Source of the DNA: Megalobrama amblycephala
Lineage: Eukaryota; Chordata; Actinopteri; Cypriniformes; Xenocyprididae
Length of the DNA stretch: 64,000 nt
Assembly (NCBI RefSeq): GCF_018812025.1
Contig: NC_063052.1
Span: forward strand, 29,140,193 to 29,204,192
Reading direction: 5' to 3'
Shown here: in pieces, positions 13,101 to 28,300 of the stretch
Layout of the letters: every line of letters starts with the position of its first letter
Position numbering within the stretch: the first letter of the stretch is position 1
Made by a program: the position numbers and the translations under genes
The notes under the pieces: generated by a model
What the model was told of the DNA's origin: nothing
Seen by the model: only the letters and a program-made list of their open reading frames with translations
Databases searched by the model: none

Positions 13101-15589
13101 CCCATGGCCTGCACAGTCACCAGATCTAAATATTTTTGAACCTCTATGGGGTATTTTGGAGGAGCAAGTCAGAAAACATTTTCCTCCACCAGCATCGCAT
13201 AGTGACCTGGCCACTGTTCTGGAAGAGGAATGACTTAAAATCCCTCTGGCCACTGTGAAGTACTTGTAATCTATCATTCCCAAGACAAAATGATGCTGTA
13301 ACGGCTGCAAAAGGAGGCCCTACACCATACTAATAAATTATTGTGGTCTATATAAAATACATATGAAATAAACATTATATTGTAAAGCATCACAATAAAA
13401 TATTTGTAAAATACTGAGTACTATGAGTATTATTTAGTGGTTCAACAGATCTCATGGTTCAGATCATATTATGATTTTTGAGTCACGGATAATGCACAGA
13501 TAACATAGGACGACTACCGCATTAAATTCTCCTCTGCCTCTTCCAGTGCTGGAATGGTTTCAAATCTATTGAATGCATAAACTAGCAAGACAAAACACAC
13601 ATTTCACTCTATGGCGGTTAAACTTACAATTAATCCACGAATCACATGCGTGCTGAATCGTGGAGTCTGGTCGGTATGGATCACATATCAACAATGATCC
13701 GTTTAACCCCTAGTGTTATAATTAAACAATAATACAATATAGAATTACAATTTATAAACACTGAAGGAAGGTCCTCACCCTGATATGGGTGGACACCATT
13801 GGTGTAGAGGGTTTCAGAGGCAGACTGGCCATTGGGCGGTGCAGGGACTTGTGGGTAACTGTTGACTGCGATTGGAGGCAGAGCAGGCACAGGTGTGGCA
13901 ATGGCTGGAGGAGTGTTCGTACCTAGAGCAGAACGACCAATCACGAATACACAAATTTAATTAAATACAAGAACTCTTGGAAAGAACTTGGAATGTTAGA
14001 TATGAAGGACCGCATTGATGTTGTAGCAGACTTTCATTTACCTGAGGAGGGTGTGATTGAGGCGATGGGTGTGGCTATGATGCTGCTGGGATTGAGAGCA
14101 GCCAACTGCTGCATCTGCACCGCGGCAACCGTCGCCACGGGAGACAGATATGCAGACTGAGCCACCAAGGCCTGCTGTTGGACGAGCTGGTTATGACAAA
14201 AAGAAAAAAAAAAAAACAGTGAATCCAGGACTATGACATATAAAACTTTCAGCAGAGTCCTGTGTAGGGGTTGTACTAGGGTTATTAGGTCAATGCCATT
14301 TCAATTAGAACTTCCTGTGTGTAGAACAGAAAGTAATTATGGAAGTATTTCTGGTAACAAACCTAATACAACCTCCAGTTATTGCTTTAATCCCAATTCA
14401 ATTCATCCCATTCTGTGAACTAAATCCTGGTACATACAGCGGCCCTAAAATTTTTGGCACATTTTATGTATGAACGTCATTGCATTAGACAACAAGATAT
14501 CAAATCAAGTAGAATTTAGTTTAAAGACAGATAGTGTTCTAAAAGTTTTGTTAGATGTTAAATAAATAAATATGCTGACAAAAATATTTGGACATTAATC
14601 TGTTGGTATGAATCTTATTTAGCTTATGTAAAGGCTGGAATACACTACACGACTTTTAAAATCTAAACAGATTCTACAACACTAGGCATCATAAACTTGG
14701 TTACAGAGAAAAACTGGACATCATACACTAAATGACTGAGGATCATACACTACAAGAATTTCAAATTGTTCCAAACACAACAAACTCACACAGAAACATG
14801 CATAGGTATATAAACATAGATGCCTCATTAGTGGCTGTTTCTATGGGCTGCCATACGTTAGCCGTCCGCCACATTGGAACGGTCAAAACACCGGTCCGTG
14901 AACACTCGAGAGCAAGTTGACTGTGCGTCTGCAACCGTAGTTAGACACATGTGTGAACATCTATATCTGCAATAGACTTCAGCAGATGATTTTGCTAAGC
15001 TAACACAATACAACAAGACGAAAGCGCTAGCTAACACAACATTAAAAAGTTACCATAGTATAAAACCTGTAATATTGAGTTAATACAGATAAAAACACAA
15101 ACCAGCACATTCTCACCTGTGAAAAGTTGTCCCATTTCTTCAGGAATTTAAATCTCTAAGGTTTCACAACCAGAAGCTACGCATGTTGTGGCATCATTGA
15201 TTCTTACTCTGAGTGACGACACACTGGCCGTTCCAAGATGGCGGACGTGCCGACCTATCTGGAGCGGTCGAATGTGGCATCTACGTATATGTGTCTACGT
15301 ATGACGTGATGGACAACTAGTTGTCCAATCCGGTTACGTTCACACAGTGTTTTCAGAGAATGCGGTAGTGAGTCCTGAATATTTACAGGTGTGATTTCGG
15401 TTTTAGAATGCAGTTGTCACTCCTGTAAAAAACTGAACTGTATGTGAACGTAAGGATTCAAATACAGGACTGACAACCGTATTCTGCTGCTGTGTGAACG
15501 TGGCCGTACGCTACATTGTGTGTTCTAAATTTGCCTCAAAATATCAAACATGTTTTGATATCCTCCGAGTGGATGGAATCATAGTCTGA

Positions 15590-15623
<34 letters not shown>

Positions 15624-18460
15624 TTTGTACCCACTACACAGTTTTCTGTGAAATCTGTAGACTGCCGCAGACTTTCGCCAGCTATTGTCGACTTATCTAG
15701 ACTGCAAATCGGGGCAACAATCTGAGCAAAAGTCGTGTAGTGGATTCCAGCCTCAATATGCACTACTGTTTAAAAGTTTGGGTAAATTCAGGAAGATTGT
15801 TTTTGTTCTTATGCTGACCAAGGCTACATTTATTTGATCTAATATAAAATACAGACAGTAATATTGTGAAATAATATTCTATTTTAAAAGAACTTTTCTT
15901 TTTTGCATCATATGCTGCATTCACACCCTGTCATAATTACCATAGGCTCGAGATGACAACACGTGATGTTCTATTCAGAGCTGTTCTCGGTGTCCTCGGA
16001 CTGAAAATTATGCGTTTCTATGGCGACACTATCGGTGGTCACGTGGTACAAGTAGGAGCTCTCAGAAAAGTCCCATCTTACAAGCTGTAATTACGAGCTC
16101 TACAAGGACGTGAACGCTTTTGCAAGTTGAAACCTCGAAATTACAGTAATTTCAACATGGCGTGAACGCACCTATCACTCCAGACTACAGTGTCACATGA
16201 TCCTTCAGATGTCATTCTAATATGCTGATTTGCTGCTCAAGAAATTGTGGTGTTAGTGCTTACTGCCTGTGTGTAGGCGTTGTAGGCGCCCAGGTGTAGG
16301 CTCATGGGACTAATGACACCCAGCTGAGAGGCCACCTGCTGCATACGCCTGATTCCTCTCTCCTTCTCTGTGTCTGCAAACTTTACCACCAGACTAGAAG
16401 ATGCACCCTGAGGGGATAAAGACAATCCTCATTCTCAAACATCATCAAATAAAAGAAACTGAGAAGTTCTTGAGGTGAAATATGCAGTGGGTGATGTTAA
16501 AACAAAGCACAAAGTCTCTGTAGGGAATGAGTATGAGTATATGAACAATGGCATACTGTGTTGTGTTATGCTTGTAGGTGTGATAGTGGGAGGAATCCCG
16601 AATGTGACCGTGTACGAAACACTAACCGGAAGAGTGCGGCTGCCGTGTAGAGCGCTAATGGCCGCCTGTGCTTCTGCGTTACTCTGATATTTTACAAATG
16701 CGCAACCTGCAAGACAAAACACATCATTAGACAACACCAGCAAATGCATTAGGCTGACATTTTAGAAGTCATCAAGTGGGAGTAGTTAAACATCCAATTA
16801 AACAAATGAAATCATTTCAACAAGCTGAGGTTGGTACAAATGCCCACATTATTACCCAAGGCCTACATCTGTACATATGGAAGAGCAAAAGTGAAACAGT
16901 TAATGATTTACTACAGCAGGTGCATCTGTTCCATTCACACTCACACGTAATTACCCAGAGCATACACATCCATCACTTTATAAATCACAGCATGTGCCAA
17001 ACAGACTATCATTCATTAGCCAACATATGCGTGCATGACCGAACACTCGCTGCTCCAACCCTACTAGAGTTGTATTACTACAAACGCTGGTACAGATGTG
17101 CTTTATTGTCTGCAATCTTACTGAGAGAGCCTTCAACTGGCAAGACTTGCTAAAATAATTGATTTGTTACAATTTATATTTATAATATGTAGTAAATTTG
17201 AAATCAATGCTCAAAATGTGATTCTGTAAAAAAAAAAAAAAATGGGGTTCACTAAAAGAATATGTTTGTAAGGGAATGTAATAGAATAAAGAAAGAAGAC
17301 TTAAACCATGTCTTTCAAACAAGAAATGCTAATAAATAAATAAATGTATTATTATCACAGTTTATAATAGTTTAATCAACAGTAAATAATTATTAAATTA
17401 TTAAATAATGATTACATTATTTAATACAAGTATTAATGCAAATATAATAATGTATTAGTAGTAGTAGTAGTAGTAGTATTAATATATAATAATCAATAAA
17501 TAAAATATTTATAAATAATATTTGTCAGAATTTAAGCCTCATGATACACCTGGTTAACCCTAGCAGGGGAAGGATGCAGTGCATGTATTTAAATGTGGTT
17601 TGCGCACCTTTGCTGGCTCCGTCAGGCCCTCTGAGTACTGTGCACTCCTCTATACTCCCGAAAGGCTCGAACATTTTTCTGACATCTGTATCTGACAGCT
17701 GTTTCCCCAACATCCCCACAAACAGCTTCCTGTCTACATACAGAAAGACAGATCATGATAAGTATACATTTACTAGACAAATGGCAGTTTAAAATCATGT
17801 ATCATTGTAAAGTGGTAATAACCATCAAATGATCTCTGGCAATATTTGTCACTCCATGCTAGTGTAATTTTCATGGTGCAATAACTTTATTGGCCACTAG
17901 AGGGCCCTAGAAGACTGTCACTTACTGACCAACACAAAGGCACTAGCTCATATTTTGTGTGTGTATTAATGCAGGATTAAAATGAAAGAACCATTTGCAT
18001 TGTGTTTTGGATTGTGTTGACGTTTACATCCAATAAGAGATTATTAAATCAGTTTGTACTCATTCCATGTCCATTTAATGGGTTTAAAATTTTGAATTCT
18101 TGAATTATTAATACATTTTGTTGTGTGTATCTACTTAGATATACTTTGAAGACAAAACTATCCCCATTAATGATTTGAATGTGACAAAACTTTCATTTGA
18201 AGACAAGCTCAAAGGTAAAAATGATTTATAATTCAAGGTAAAAATGATACATAAATTAAATCAAGACAATAGAATTCTATGGTTTATCTCTATGGTTTAA
18301 CAAAGATGGCAATATCCAAAATCCTTGTCCTTGTGAGGACATTTTTTGTTCCCCATGCTTATAAATCTTACTAAGTGATGTTTTTTGAAAATGTAAAAAA
18401 AAGATGCATAGATTTAAGGGTAGGAGATAAAATATATAGTTTGTGCAGTATAAAAATCAT

Positions 18461-18554
<94 letters not shown>

Positions 18555-21500
18555 CTCCTCGGCCCTCACTGTCCGCTGGCTTCACTTGAATGGGGCGGTT
18601 CATCTGAAACACAGAGCACATGATCACATGATCACATGTACTTCATAATCCAGCTCTTTCATTTCCTCTTCTGTTTGTGTGTGCGTTTATTGAATGTATG
18701 TGAGTGATGTAGATCTCAGGACCTGCCCATCTGCCTCGATATTCCCGAGTTAAAAGAAAAATCTCCACACCGGTCCTGCTTCTGTTGTGTTTGTGTCCCT
18801 TTATCTCTGCTCTCTGCTCTTTGTACTTATTTGCCTCCATTTGAGGCCTAATCGCCATCTCTCGTGTCCACTTTTATCTCTCATCAAGAATCGGTTTTAT
18901 GCTCTTTCTCTCTCCATCACACCTAATCCTGCCCCTCTCTCTCTCTTTTTCTCAGGCACCAGGAAAAGCACACACCCACGCGGGATTGGGGAAGTGATGG
19001 GATTAAGCACGCTCGCTGGCTAATCTGGATTACAGACGCACGGCAGATTAAAACAGTGAGAGATTCTGGGCTTGTGAAACAGAAGAGAGAATGAGGCACC
19101 AGGGGAATGAGGGAGGGATGGTGATATGAGAGGAAAAAAACACAAAAATAGAAAGAGGGAAAGAGAGAGGAAATGAGAATGGAAAGGGAATAAAAGAAAA
19201 AATAGTGTATATATAACCAATGTTGGGTGGGAAAAAAAACTCATTTGATAGTATTCATTTACAGGAATAAACGGCATTTTAAAATATATATAAATTGAAA
19301 AACTTGTAATAATATTTCAAAATATTACTGTTTTCACTGTATTTTTGATCAAATAAATGCAGTCATGGTGAGCATAAGAGACTTTTACTTGTATGACAGT
19401 TATAAGTATAACCACAATTTGCTACAATACTGAACTGTAAAAGAAATGTGACAACACCTTACTAGTGAGTTATAAAAATATTACGTCCATATTATTCTCT
19501 AAAAAACAACCGTTAAATGATTGTTAGGACTAAATTCTTTTATTAAAGCAAAATGAATGGAAAATATGAAAAATTAGCATGAACAGTAGATAGCATTAGC
19601 ATTGAAATTCAAATGACATCGCAATTCTACATGGAATTGTTCAATCACTGCAGCTCTAATTTAAATAAATACAATTAGTAAAAGGAGTGGATGAGAGGCA
19701 AGGAGAGACGCTGTGAGCTAAATTACCCAAATCAACATAAAGGCGTTAATTATGCAGCAGGTGACATTTCGGCCCAATCCAGATCGTTTGGTTTTATCCG
19801 ATCCAGCCGCGATCGCTCATTTGGGGTCCGTATAGATCAGGCATTCGCTTGCAATCACTCACACACACACACACAGAGCCATATAAACCATACATAATGA
19901 CTTCCACTATTTCACAGCACGCCAAAAATACATTACACGACTCACGGAGAAGGACGCAAACAGAAGGGCATTTATCAGGATGACTAATGAAGCAGGTCTC
20001 ATTGATTGCTGCAGTAATGTAAAGCACTGTAAAGATCTCCAACACCCACTATACGTCTGTTCTGGATCAGTTCTTTTGCTTTCCTAGTGTAACTCCCTCT
20101 GGTGATTACTAATCTGATCTCAGTGTAAGAGCTTGTTTTGCAGCGCTTAAATCTGATTTGCCCAAATTGCTTTGTTTATCTTCAGAAAACACCAGCATAC
20201 AGGGGAAAAATAACTTTTGAGGGTGTTTTATCATTGTATTGGGGGCAGCTGCTCCCAATTTAGTTCATACACAAGGTTCTTTTATGGTTCTTCCATCACT
20301 TTCAGCCAAGAACTTTTTTTCTTGAACCCCCCAAACTCAAACCATTACTCGAAGAATATCTTCTTTAATTCATAAGTTCACGTACATTCACAAGAGGAGC
20401 CATTTTATATGGCTCCAGATTCAGCGTCGATTGACGAAAAAAATATTGTTTGATGTCATTAGTGTGACATATTTGAACAATACCATTCAAAATTTTGCCA
20501 TCAGTACTAGCTTTTTTTATTTGACAGAAATTAAAGGGATAGTGCACCCAAAAATGAAAATTCTGTCATCATTTACTCCCCCACAACTTCTATGAGTTTC
20601 TTTCTTCTGCTGATTCATTCAGGTTTGGAACAACTTGAGGGGGAGTAAATGATGACAGAATTTTCATTTTTGGGTGCACTATCCCTTTAATACTTTTATT
20701 CAGCAAGGGTGCATCATATTGCTTAAAAGTGACAGTAAAGACATTTATAATGTTTCAAAAGATTTCTATTTCAAATAAATGCTGTTCTTTTGAACTTTAC
20801 CGAAGAACAAAATCATGATTTCCACAAAAACGAGAACCGTTTTCAACTGATAATAAGAAGAAATGTTTCTTGAGCATATTAGAATTATTTCTGAAGGATC
20901 AAGTGACACTGAAGACTGAAAATTCAGCTTTGCCGTCAAAGGAATAAATTCCATTTTTAAAATATATTCAGGTAGAAAATGGTTATTTTAAATTATAATT
21001 GTGTATTTCACAATATTATTGTTTTACTGTATTTATGATCAAATAAATGCAGCCTTGGTGAGCATAAGAGACTTCTTTTGAAAACAAAACAAATAAAAAA
21101 ATCATACCGACCACAAACTTTTGATGGAAGGCAAAATGAGATTTGAAAAATGCAGTGGATATTGCGATACAGCAAACAGCAGCTTGAATTCTTCATACAA
21201 AACTATTGTATGGCTTCAGAAGATTTGGAATACAGCAAACAATAAGCATGAAGCACTTTTATTATTTTTGGAGCTCAACAGCACCTGTACCAAAGACTGT
21301 GCACCTGTATTATTATGAATGGGAGAAAGTGCAATGCGCAATATGGCGCAATAAGTCCCGCCTTCTAAATAAGAGCCAACTGCCGATTAGTAAAGTCATC
21401 ACGTCACTGCAGCGGCCGCTAGAAGCTCCGGTTCCTATAGAAACAGTCAGACGCAGTGATGCCAGACGTACGATAATTATCGTATTTTTATGATAATTTT

Positions 21501-24500
21501 GATCTCTGTACGATGTACGATCAATAATGAAAAAAATCCCATAATGTATGATATTTTCAGAATTCTGTGACACTTCAAATGATGGTTATTGTAAGGCCTC
21601 TCTATATTCATTGATCTAGCTGTGGATCCTCTATGTCATGATTGTAAGGAGAACTTGTATAGGCATGTCTTCCATCTCATCTCACATAACATCTTCTCGG
21701 CCAATCATCATGAAGAATGACTCTCTTTTGAGCACAAATTAACGTTCCTGCCGCTGCGCTTAGGTCAGTTGTTTCCCACCAAGGTATGGCCTATTGTGGT
21801 AATTTGCAGGTTGTGTCAAAAAGTTGTTGGTATAGATAAATATCTGTATTCTGTAAGTGTGACTCATCAAGTCAAGTCACCTTTATTTATAGAGTGCTTT
21901 TTACAATGCAGATTGTGTCAAAGTAGATTTACAGAGATAGAGGGAACATAATTTTGGCTGTACAGCAGCTAAAATAGTGTGATTGTCCAGCTTAAGTAAG
22001 TTCAGTATTGATTCATTCTGTTGTAAAAATCATTAGTTATCAATTTAATTCATTTAAATATACTAAAAACTTGTGTACGTTAATTTTCTTCCAAATACGA
22101 TAATTTTGAGCTTCTGGAACGATATTTGGACTTTTCCAATCTGGCAAAACTGGTCAGACACACACTTCCTATAGACTGATGATTTTTTGTCATGATTCGA
22201 GCTTTTAGAAACAAAATTTATGAGACAGTTGTTGTCAGATTTCATTGGTGATTTCAAATATGAAATTTCATCCAAAAGCTTGGCAAACAGCTTTGGAGAA
22301 TTTGAAGTTTTCCCATTCAAAGAGATGGGAATGAGATGCCCAAGAGGTGTTTCAAAGATGGCCGCCGAGTGAAATGACTTGTCTTAAAGGGTTAGTTCAC
22401 CCAAAAATGTTTTGAAATTGGCCCATATAGATATTGTCTTTATTTTGTTTTTTTGGCGCACAAAAAGTATTCTTATCGCTTTATAATATTAAGATAGAAC
22501 CACTGAACTCACATGAACTGTTTCAAATATGTTTTTAGTACCTTTATGGACCTTGAGAGTTTGAATGGCTTTACTCTCAATAGAGCCTCACTGAGCCATC
22601 GGATTTCATCAATAATATCTTAAATTGTGTTCGGAAGATGAATGAAGGTCTTACGGCTGTAGAACGGCATGAGGGCGAGTAATAAATGACATTATTTTCA
22701 TTTTTGGGTGAACTAACCCTTTAAAGGGACTTTGCCTGTACTTATTCACTTCCACTGCATGGTTAAGATTCACCAGAAAATTCAAAACATGACACTGAGT
22801 AAAGGATGACAGAATTTTCATTTTTTGGTGAACTGTTCCTTTAAAAGTTTAGATCAAAGTATTGATCAATCAAAAGAGGGAAAGTGAAGCCCTCCTGGGT
22901 TCAGGTTTTCTAAAGAACCGATAAGTTCTCTTATGACATCAGGCTGTAGACCCATTTTTAGACCTTTATTTTCAAGAGTGTATAGCACACGTCAGGTATC
23001 TGGCCAACTGTTGACTGTATGAGCACTTTGAAATGGTCAGCAAAATGGATTAGGTTAATGACTGTGCCATTTTGGATTCATTTTCGGAAAGGAGCCAACT
23101 CACATCAAGGTTGAGACCAGGGAAACAGCTAACTCATTTAACATGCATGAACCAACAGGAAGATGGCACATCAAACCAAAACAATACTAAAAAGCATAAT
23201 TTCTGTTCTGATACACTGGGCGGTACAGGCTACAGAGGTACAAAAAAATCTTTGAGGAGCTTTATTCGCATCTTTCCTTGCACTGTGATGAGTCACTGAG
23301 CTTCAAGTATTACAGAAAGGAAAAACAGAGACAGTGGCAGAGAACAAAAAGGAAAGGGTGAGGAGAAAGGGTACAAAAGGACGAAAGAGAGACGGGAACA
23401 GACAAGAAAGAGTGGGAGAGAGAGAGACCAAGAGAGAGTCGTGGCACTGCCACTTCAGGTCGGCACGGCAACCAACCCTCTGTCACCATGACAACGGTGA
23501 GATGAGCTACCCAGCAGGTAAACAAGGTTGCCCCAGACGACGAGGGGAGGGGAAGGTAGTGATGAGAAAAAAAGAACAAGAGAGACAGGGGAAAAAAAAA
23601 ATAGGGCGATGGAGGGATCAAAATGGATGAAAAGTGAGTCTCTGCGAATATATTTATGAGAAAGGAAAATAGAGAGAGACAGAGATAGACAGATAAAAGT
23701 AGCGGGTGTAACTGCTATGGTTGCCAAAGCAACAGAGGCAGTGAAGACTCTCCATTATCTAGCCGAAAGAAACCTGTTGGCTTCCACAAACGCTGCTTGA
23801 CAATGAAAACCAAAGACAACCTCACCTAAACTCCTTATAACCACACTAATCATTACAGGGGCCAATTTAAAATTGCATTTACATTCATTAAATCTACTTT
23901 GCTATATACACTACCATTCAAATGTTTGGAGTTGGTAAGATTTTTCACTATTTTTTTTAAATAGTTAAATATTTAAAGACAAAAATATAGTAAAAACACT
24001 AATATTGTAAAATACACTCTTAAAAATAAAGGTTCCAAAACTGTGTTTTCACAAAGAACCCATAAGAGTTCTTAAAAGGACCTTTTTTTCTTTGTGTGAA
24101 GAATATTTTAATAATCTAAAAAACCTTTTTCCACAATAAAGAACCTTTTGTGGAATGGAAAGGTTCTTCATGGAACCATAAATGCGAATAAAGAACCTTT
24201 ATTTTTAAGAGTATATTATTATAATTTCAAATAACTGTTTTCTATTTTAAAATGTTTTAAAATGTAATTTATTGCTTTGTGGAATTTTCAGCATCATTAC
24301 TCCAGTCTTCAGTATCATATGATCCTTCAGAAATCATTCTAATATGCTGATTTGCTGCTCAATAAACATAATCAACTTATTCTAATCAATGTTGAAAACA
24401 GTTGTGCTGCTTAATATATAACAATGTAAAAGTCTTTACTGTCACTTTTGATCAATTTAATGCATCAGTGTTGAACAAAATAATTAATATCTTTAAAAAA

Positions 24501-25313
24501 ACAAAATGAATGGTGATACCACTAACAACCCCCCCCCCCCCCCAAAAAAAACAAAACAAAAACAAAATGTATAAAATATTGACAATTTATTAAAGTAAAT
24601 CATTAAATAATATTTTAATAATTCACTTAATTCAACTGTAAAATGTCCGATTCATTCAAAAACCGAGACCCAATAAACATAGGCTATTGTTGTGTACGAT
24701 AAAATATGCAATTGTAAAACATCCAAATAAACAAATAAATGCAATCCTTCAATATGTGTTGTAGCAGACAAGTGTAATCGTCTGCTTACAAAAATAGAAA
24801 ATACCAAAAAATATATTCGTGTAACATCCCTCCGTACATGCCATTAGAAGCACAGGTCATAACCATCGCTTGGTTCGTCTACCAGGAAAAAACTCCATTG
24901 ACATGATGAGCACACACACTTAATCTGCGCCTTGATCTGAGGCCAGGGATTTCAGTGGGATTATGGGATATTAAATCCATAGATTATTCAATCAACTGAC
25001 ATTTACTCTGCCGCCACCCTCCATGTAGTGCCTCGAACACGTATACAAACAAATCACAGTTTGACCTGTAAAATACCTAAACGCATCTGAAATAAAATGT
25101 GAAGACACACCCAAATTTGTCTTTTCTATTCACAGAAACTAATGCACAATATGAGCAAAATGCAGAAAGCCAATGACTCATAAGAGCTAAAAAATCAGAT
25201 CACACTTCATGTTCACTCATTCACGCACATGATATATGCCTGCAAGGCATGATGTTTGTTCATACTCCCCAAGTTTCTCTGTGCATGGAAAGAATGACTG
25301 TCTGTGTGTCTGT

Positions 25314-25381
<68 letters not shown>

Positions 25382-28300
25382 TTTGCACTCAAGCTAGCTC
25401 AAGAGGATCTCTCTTGCGACTTGTCAGTGTGTGCGTGTGTGTGGTGGCAGATGTTAAATTAGGTGTGTATCCACACAAAGACTATTCTCAATCTTGCCTC
25501 TGTACCCATCATGCAATGCTGGCCATTGCATTGAGCTGGTTCCCTAGCAACCCAGCATCCCTTGTCCCAGCCGTCTCCTGGCAACAGGACCTGCGACCGT
25601 AATCAACCTGCACGCCACCCCACCCCCAATATATTCCACTCTCTTTCTTTCCAATCTCATTTTTTTCTAGCTTATTCTTTCAGCCGCTCCGTCCATTTCC
25701 CATTTTATAACAAACACATTTACAACAGAATGGCATTCAAAAAATATGCCATTTCGTGCCCATTAAACATGCCAAATATAACACGATACTAATGTTTCTT
25801 ATACTCAGACACAAAATTCTACATTTAATATAAACCCATTCAGTTTAAAAAAAGATGACAAATAACATGGACAATAACTAATTCAACATTAAAGGCTTAG
25901 TTCACCCAAAAATGAAATTTCTGTCATTAATTACTCACCCTCATGTCATTCCACACCACACCCGTAAGAGCTTCATTCATCTTCGTAACACAAATTAAGA
26001 TATTTTTAATGAAATCCGAGAGGTTTTTTATCCCCCATAGAAAACATTACCACATTCAAGGTCCAGAAAAGTAGTAAAGACATGGTTAAAATAGTCAACG
26101 TGACTACAGTGGTTCAACCTGAATGTTATGAAGCGATGAGAACACTTTTTGTGTGCCAAAATGAAAAAAAATAAAATAACGACTTTTGTGTTCTGAAGAT
26201 GAACGGGTTTGGAGCATGAGGGTGAGTAATTAATGACAGAAATTTCATTTTTGGGTGAACTATCCCTTTAAAGGTGTGTTATGTAGGAATGACTAGTGTT
26301 CGAAATAGGTACTGCAGTCTACTTCTCAGACGCGGGTTGCCAGCTTGAGGACACACAACAGGAGCGAGCGCAATTGACAATGAAAGCCAAGGAGACTTAC
26401 ACACTGTAAGTTTATGAGTTGATTTATCCACGTTTTAATATGCTGTCGTTCATAGAGATTTTTTAGATGGGTGCAGAGGTTTTTTTTGTCGGGTAGAATC
26501 TGCGATTCTCTGACCCAGTTTGTTTGCTGGTTTCCATGGCTGCAGTACGCGGTGTTTTCCGCCAACTGGCAACCTGTGATGTCGAAATACTATTGGATAA
26601 ACTGGCAGCACGCGGTTTCGCACAGACCAAAACAAAGACAGACATTCCGACACGGAACGCACATTTTCAAAGTAGAATTTCTGACTATAGCATTGTTTTT
26701 CTGAGAAACAAGTAGGTGAACTTAGCATGTTTCCTAAATATCTGCAAACACACTGGAGTATTTTTATGCTTTAGTAAAGTGAAAATCTTACATACAGCAC
26801 CTTTAAGATTTTAGATAAATTTATATGAATGAATAAAGGACGATGTATAATTTAAGTGCTACAGATGGCCATCATTTATTTTAAGTTCATTTTTATTCAC
26901 TTTTGGCAGTTAACTTAAATGTTATAAGGAAATAACACTGCACACTGAGTACAAATATTCCATTATTATTTATTATTATGCAGACATCAAAACTGCATGT
27001 ATGATAATCCTATAAGAATTAGGAAAAGGCCTTTAATAGCATGGCATACTTTTAGAAAATGAAAAGCCATCTTGTCTGGATGATTAAAGCACCTAAAATC
27101 TTCATTCTTGAAAAAAAATCAATAAGCTCTAATCAATTAGCCTGTTTCAAATGTGCCAATCACTAGACCTTAAGCAATTACAATGGTAACAGACTTTGAA
27201 CTGTCAGCGTCAACGCCTGCTTAAATAGAAAAAGACGGACGGGGCGGGGGAGCATGTGTGAAAATGGCACTGTTTGGAAAATGGAGATGTGGAATGGTTG
27301 GGCTTGCTAACTCAATATGCATATCAAATTCTGAATGTAGCACATTCAAACAAACTCGCTTTTGCCAAGCAAACAGACCTCATATGAGTGATGCTTGCAA
27401 AAGCGCTGATGTCTAACACCCTGAACACGCAGCCAACATTGGAGATGCTGTCCTACTGATTGAGATAGGGATGCTACTTTATTTTTGTCTACTGTATGGG
27501 AACCAAATGCTAAGTGGAAAGAGGAAAGAAATGGATATTTGACATACAGAAATGACATATTTGTTTGCTACTCTTTAAAGATTAGATTAAAAACAAACAA
27601 ATAAAAGTTATAGTACATAGTTATGCACTTAAAATCATTGTGTGTTTGCCCCATTGACTTCCACTGTAAGTACTGTTTGTAATTTGCACTTTCATAGTAA
27701 ATATTCTTCATTTGAAACAACAGTGCCTGGTAAAAATAGGTATAGAATATTTATGTTTTAAAAAATCATCATGGACACTTCAAATTGAAAATTCGATATG
27801 ACCTTATTACTCATCAGGAAATCTGCAAATGCCATATTCATCATTTAGTGCCTTTATGGCTTTTCCTGAGCAACAATATTGATCTGGGACACATTCAGAA
27901 AGAAGACAGATTACAGCCAGCAAACAAGCTCTTAAGATTGCATGATTTGTTGCAGACAACGAAAACCAACCAAATCAAGAGAGGAAGTAGGATGGACCCA
28001 AGAGGATCTGCTGTTTGTGACTTTATTATAATAAATGTCTGACCATCTGAACACTACCACAAACGTAAAGTGGATGAAAAGGGCAGTATTTGCTTTGCAT
28101 TGAAAGGCAGAAAATGCCCATTAGCTAGTTTATTTTATGTCTCAATGGTGTGAAAAAATCTGAGGATACATGTCCATCAGATTAAGTTCTGCTCTCACGG
28201 AGTGTGTAATCATCAAAGGCCACACACATGCACGCACACACACACTTGCTAGCAGATGTCTGTCTTTAAGCTCATGGACGTCCGCCGCCGACCCCCCCAC

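Noticed and set aside
11905..13352. Active transposase gene
   Set aside because: Frameshifts, deletions, a duplication and an insertion break the frame; no terminal repeats remain.
18375..18648. Open frames of Val/Cys repeats
   Set aside because: Translation of the (TG)n microsatellite; also seen near 4422, 25249, 49746 and 58221.
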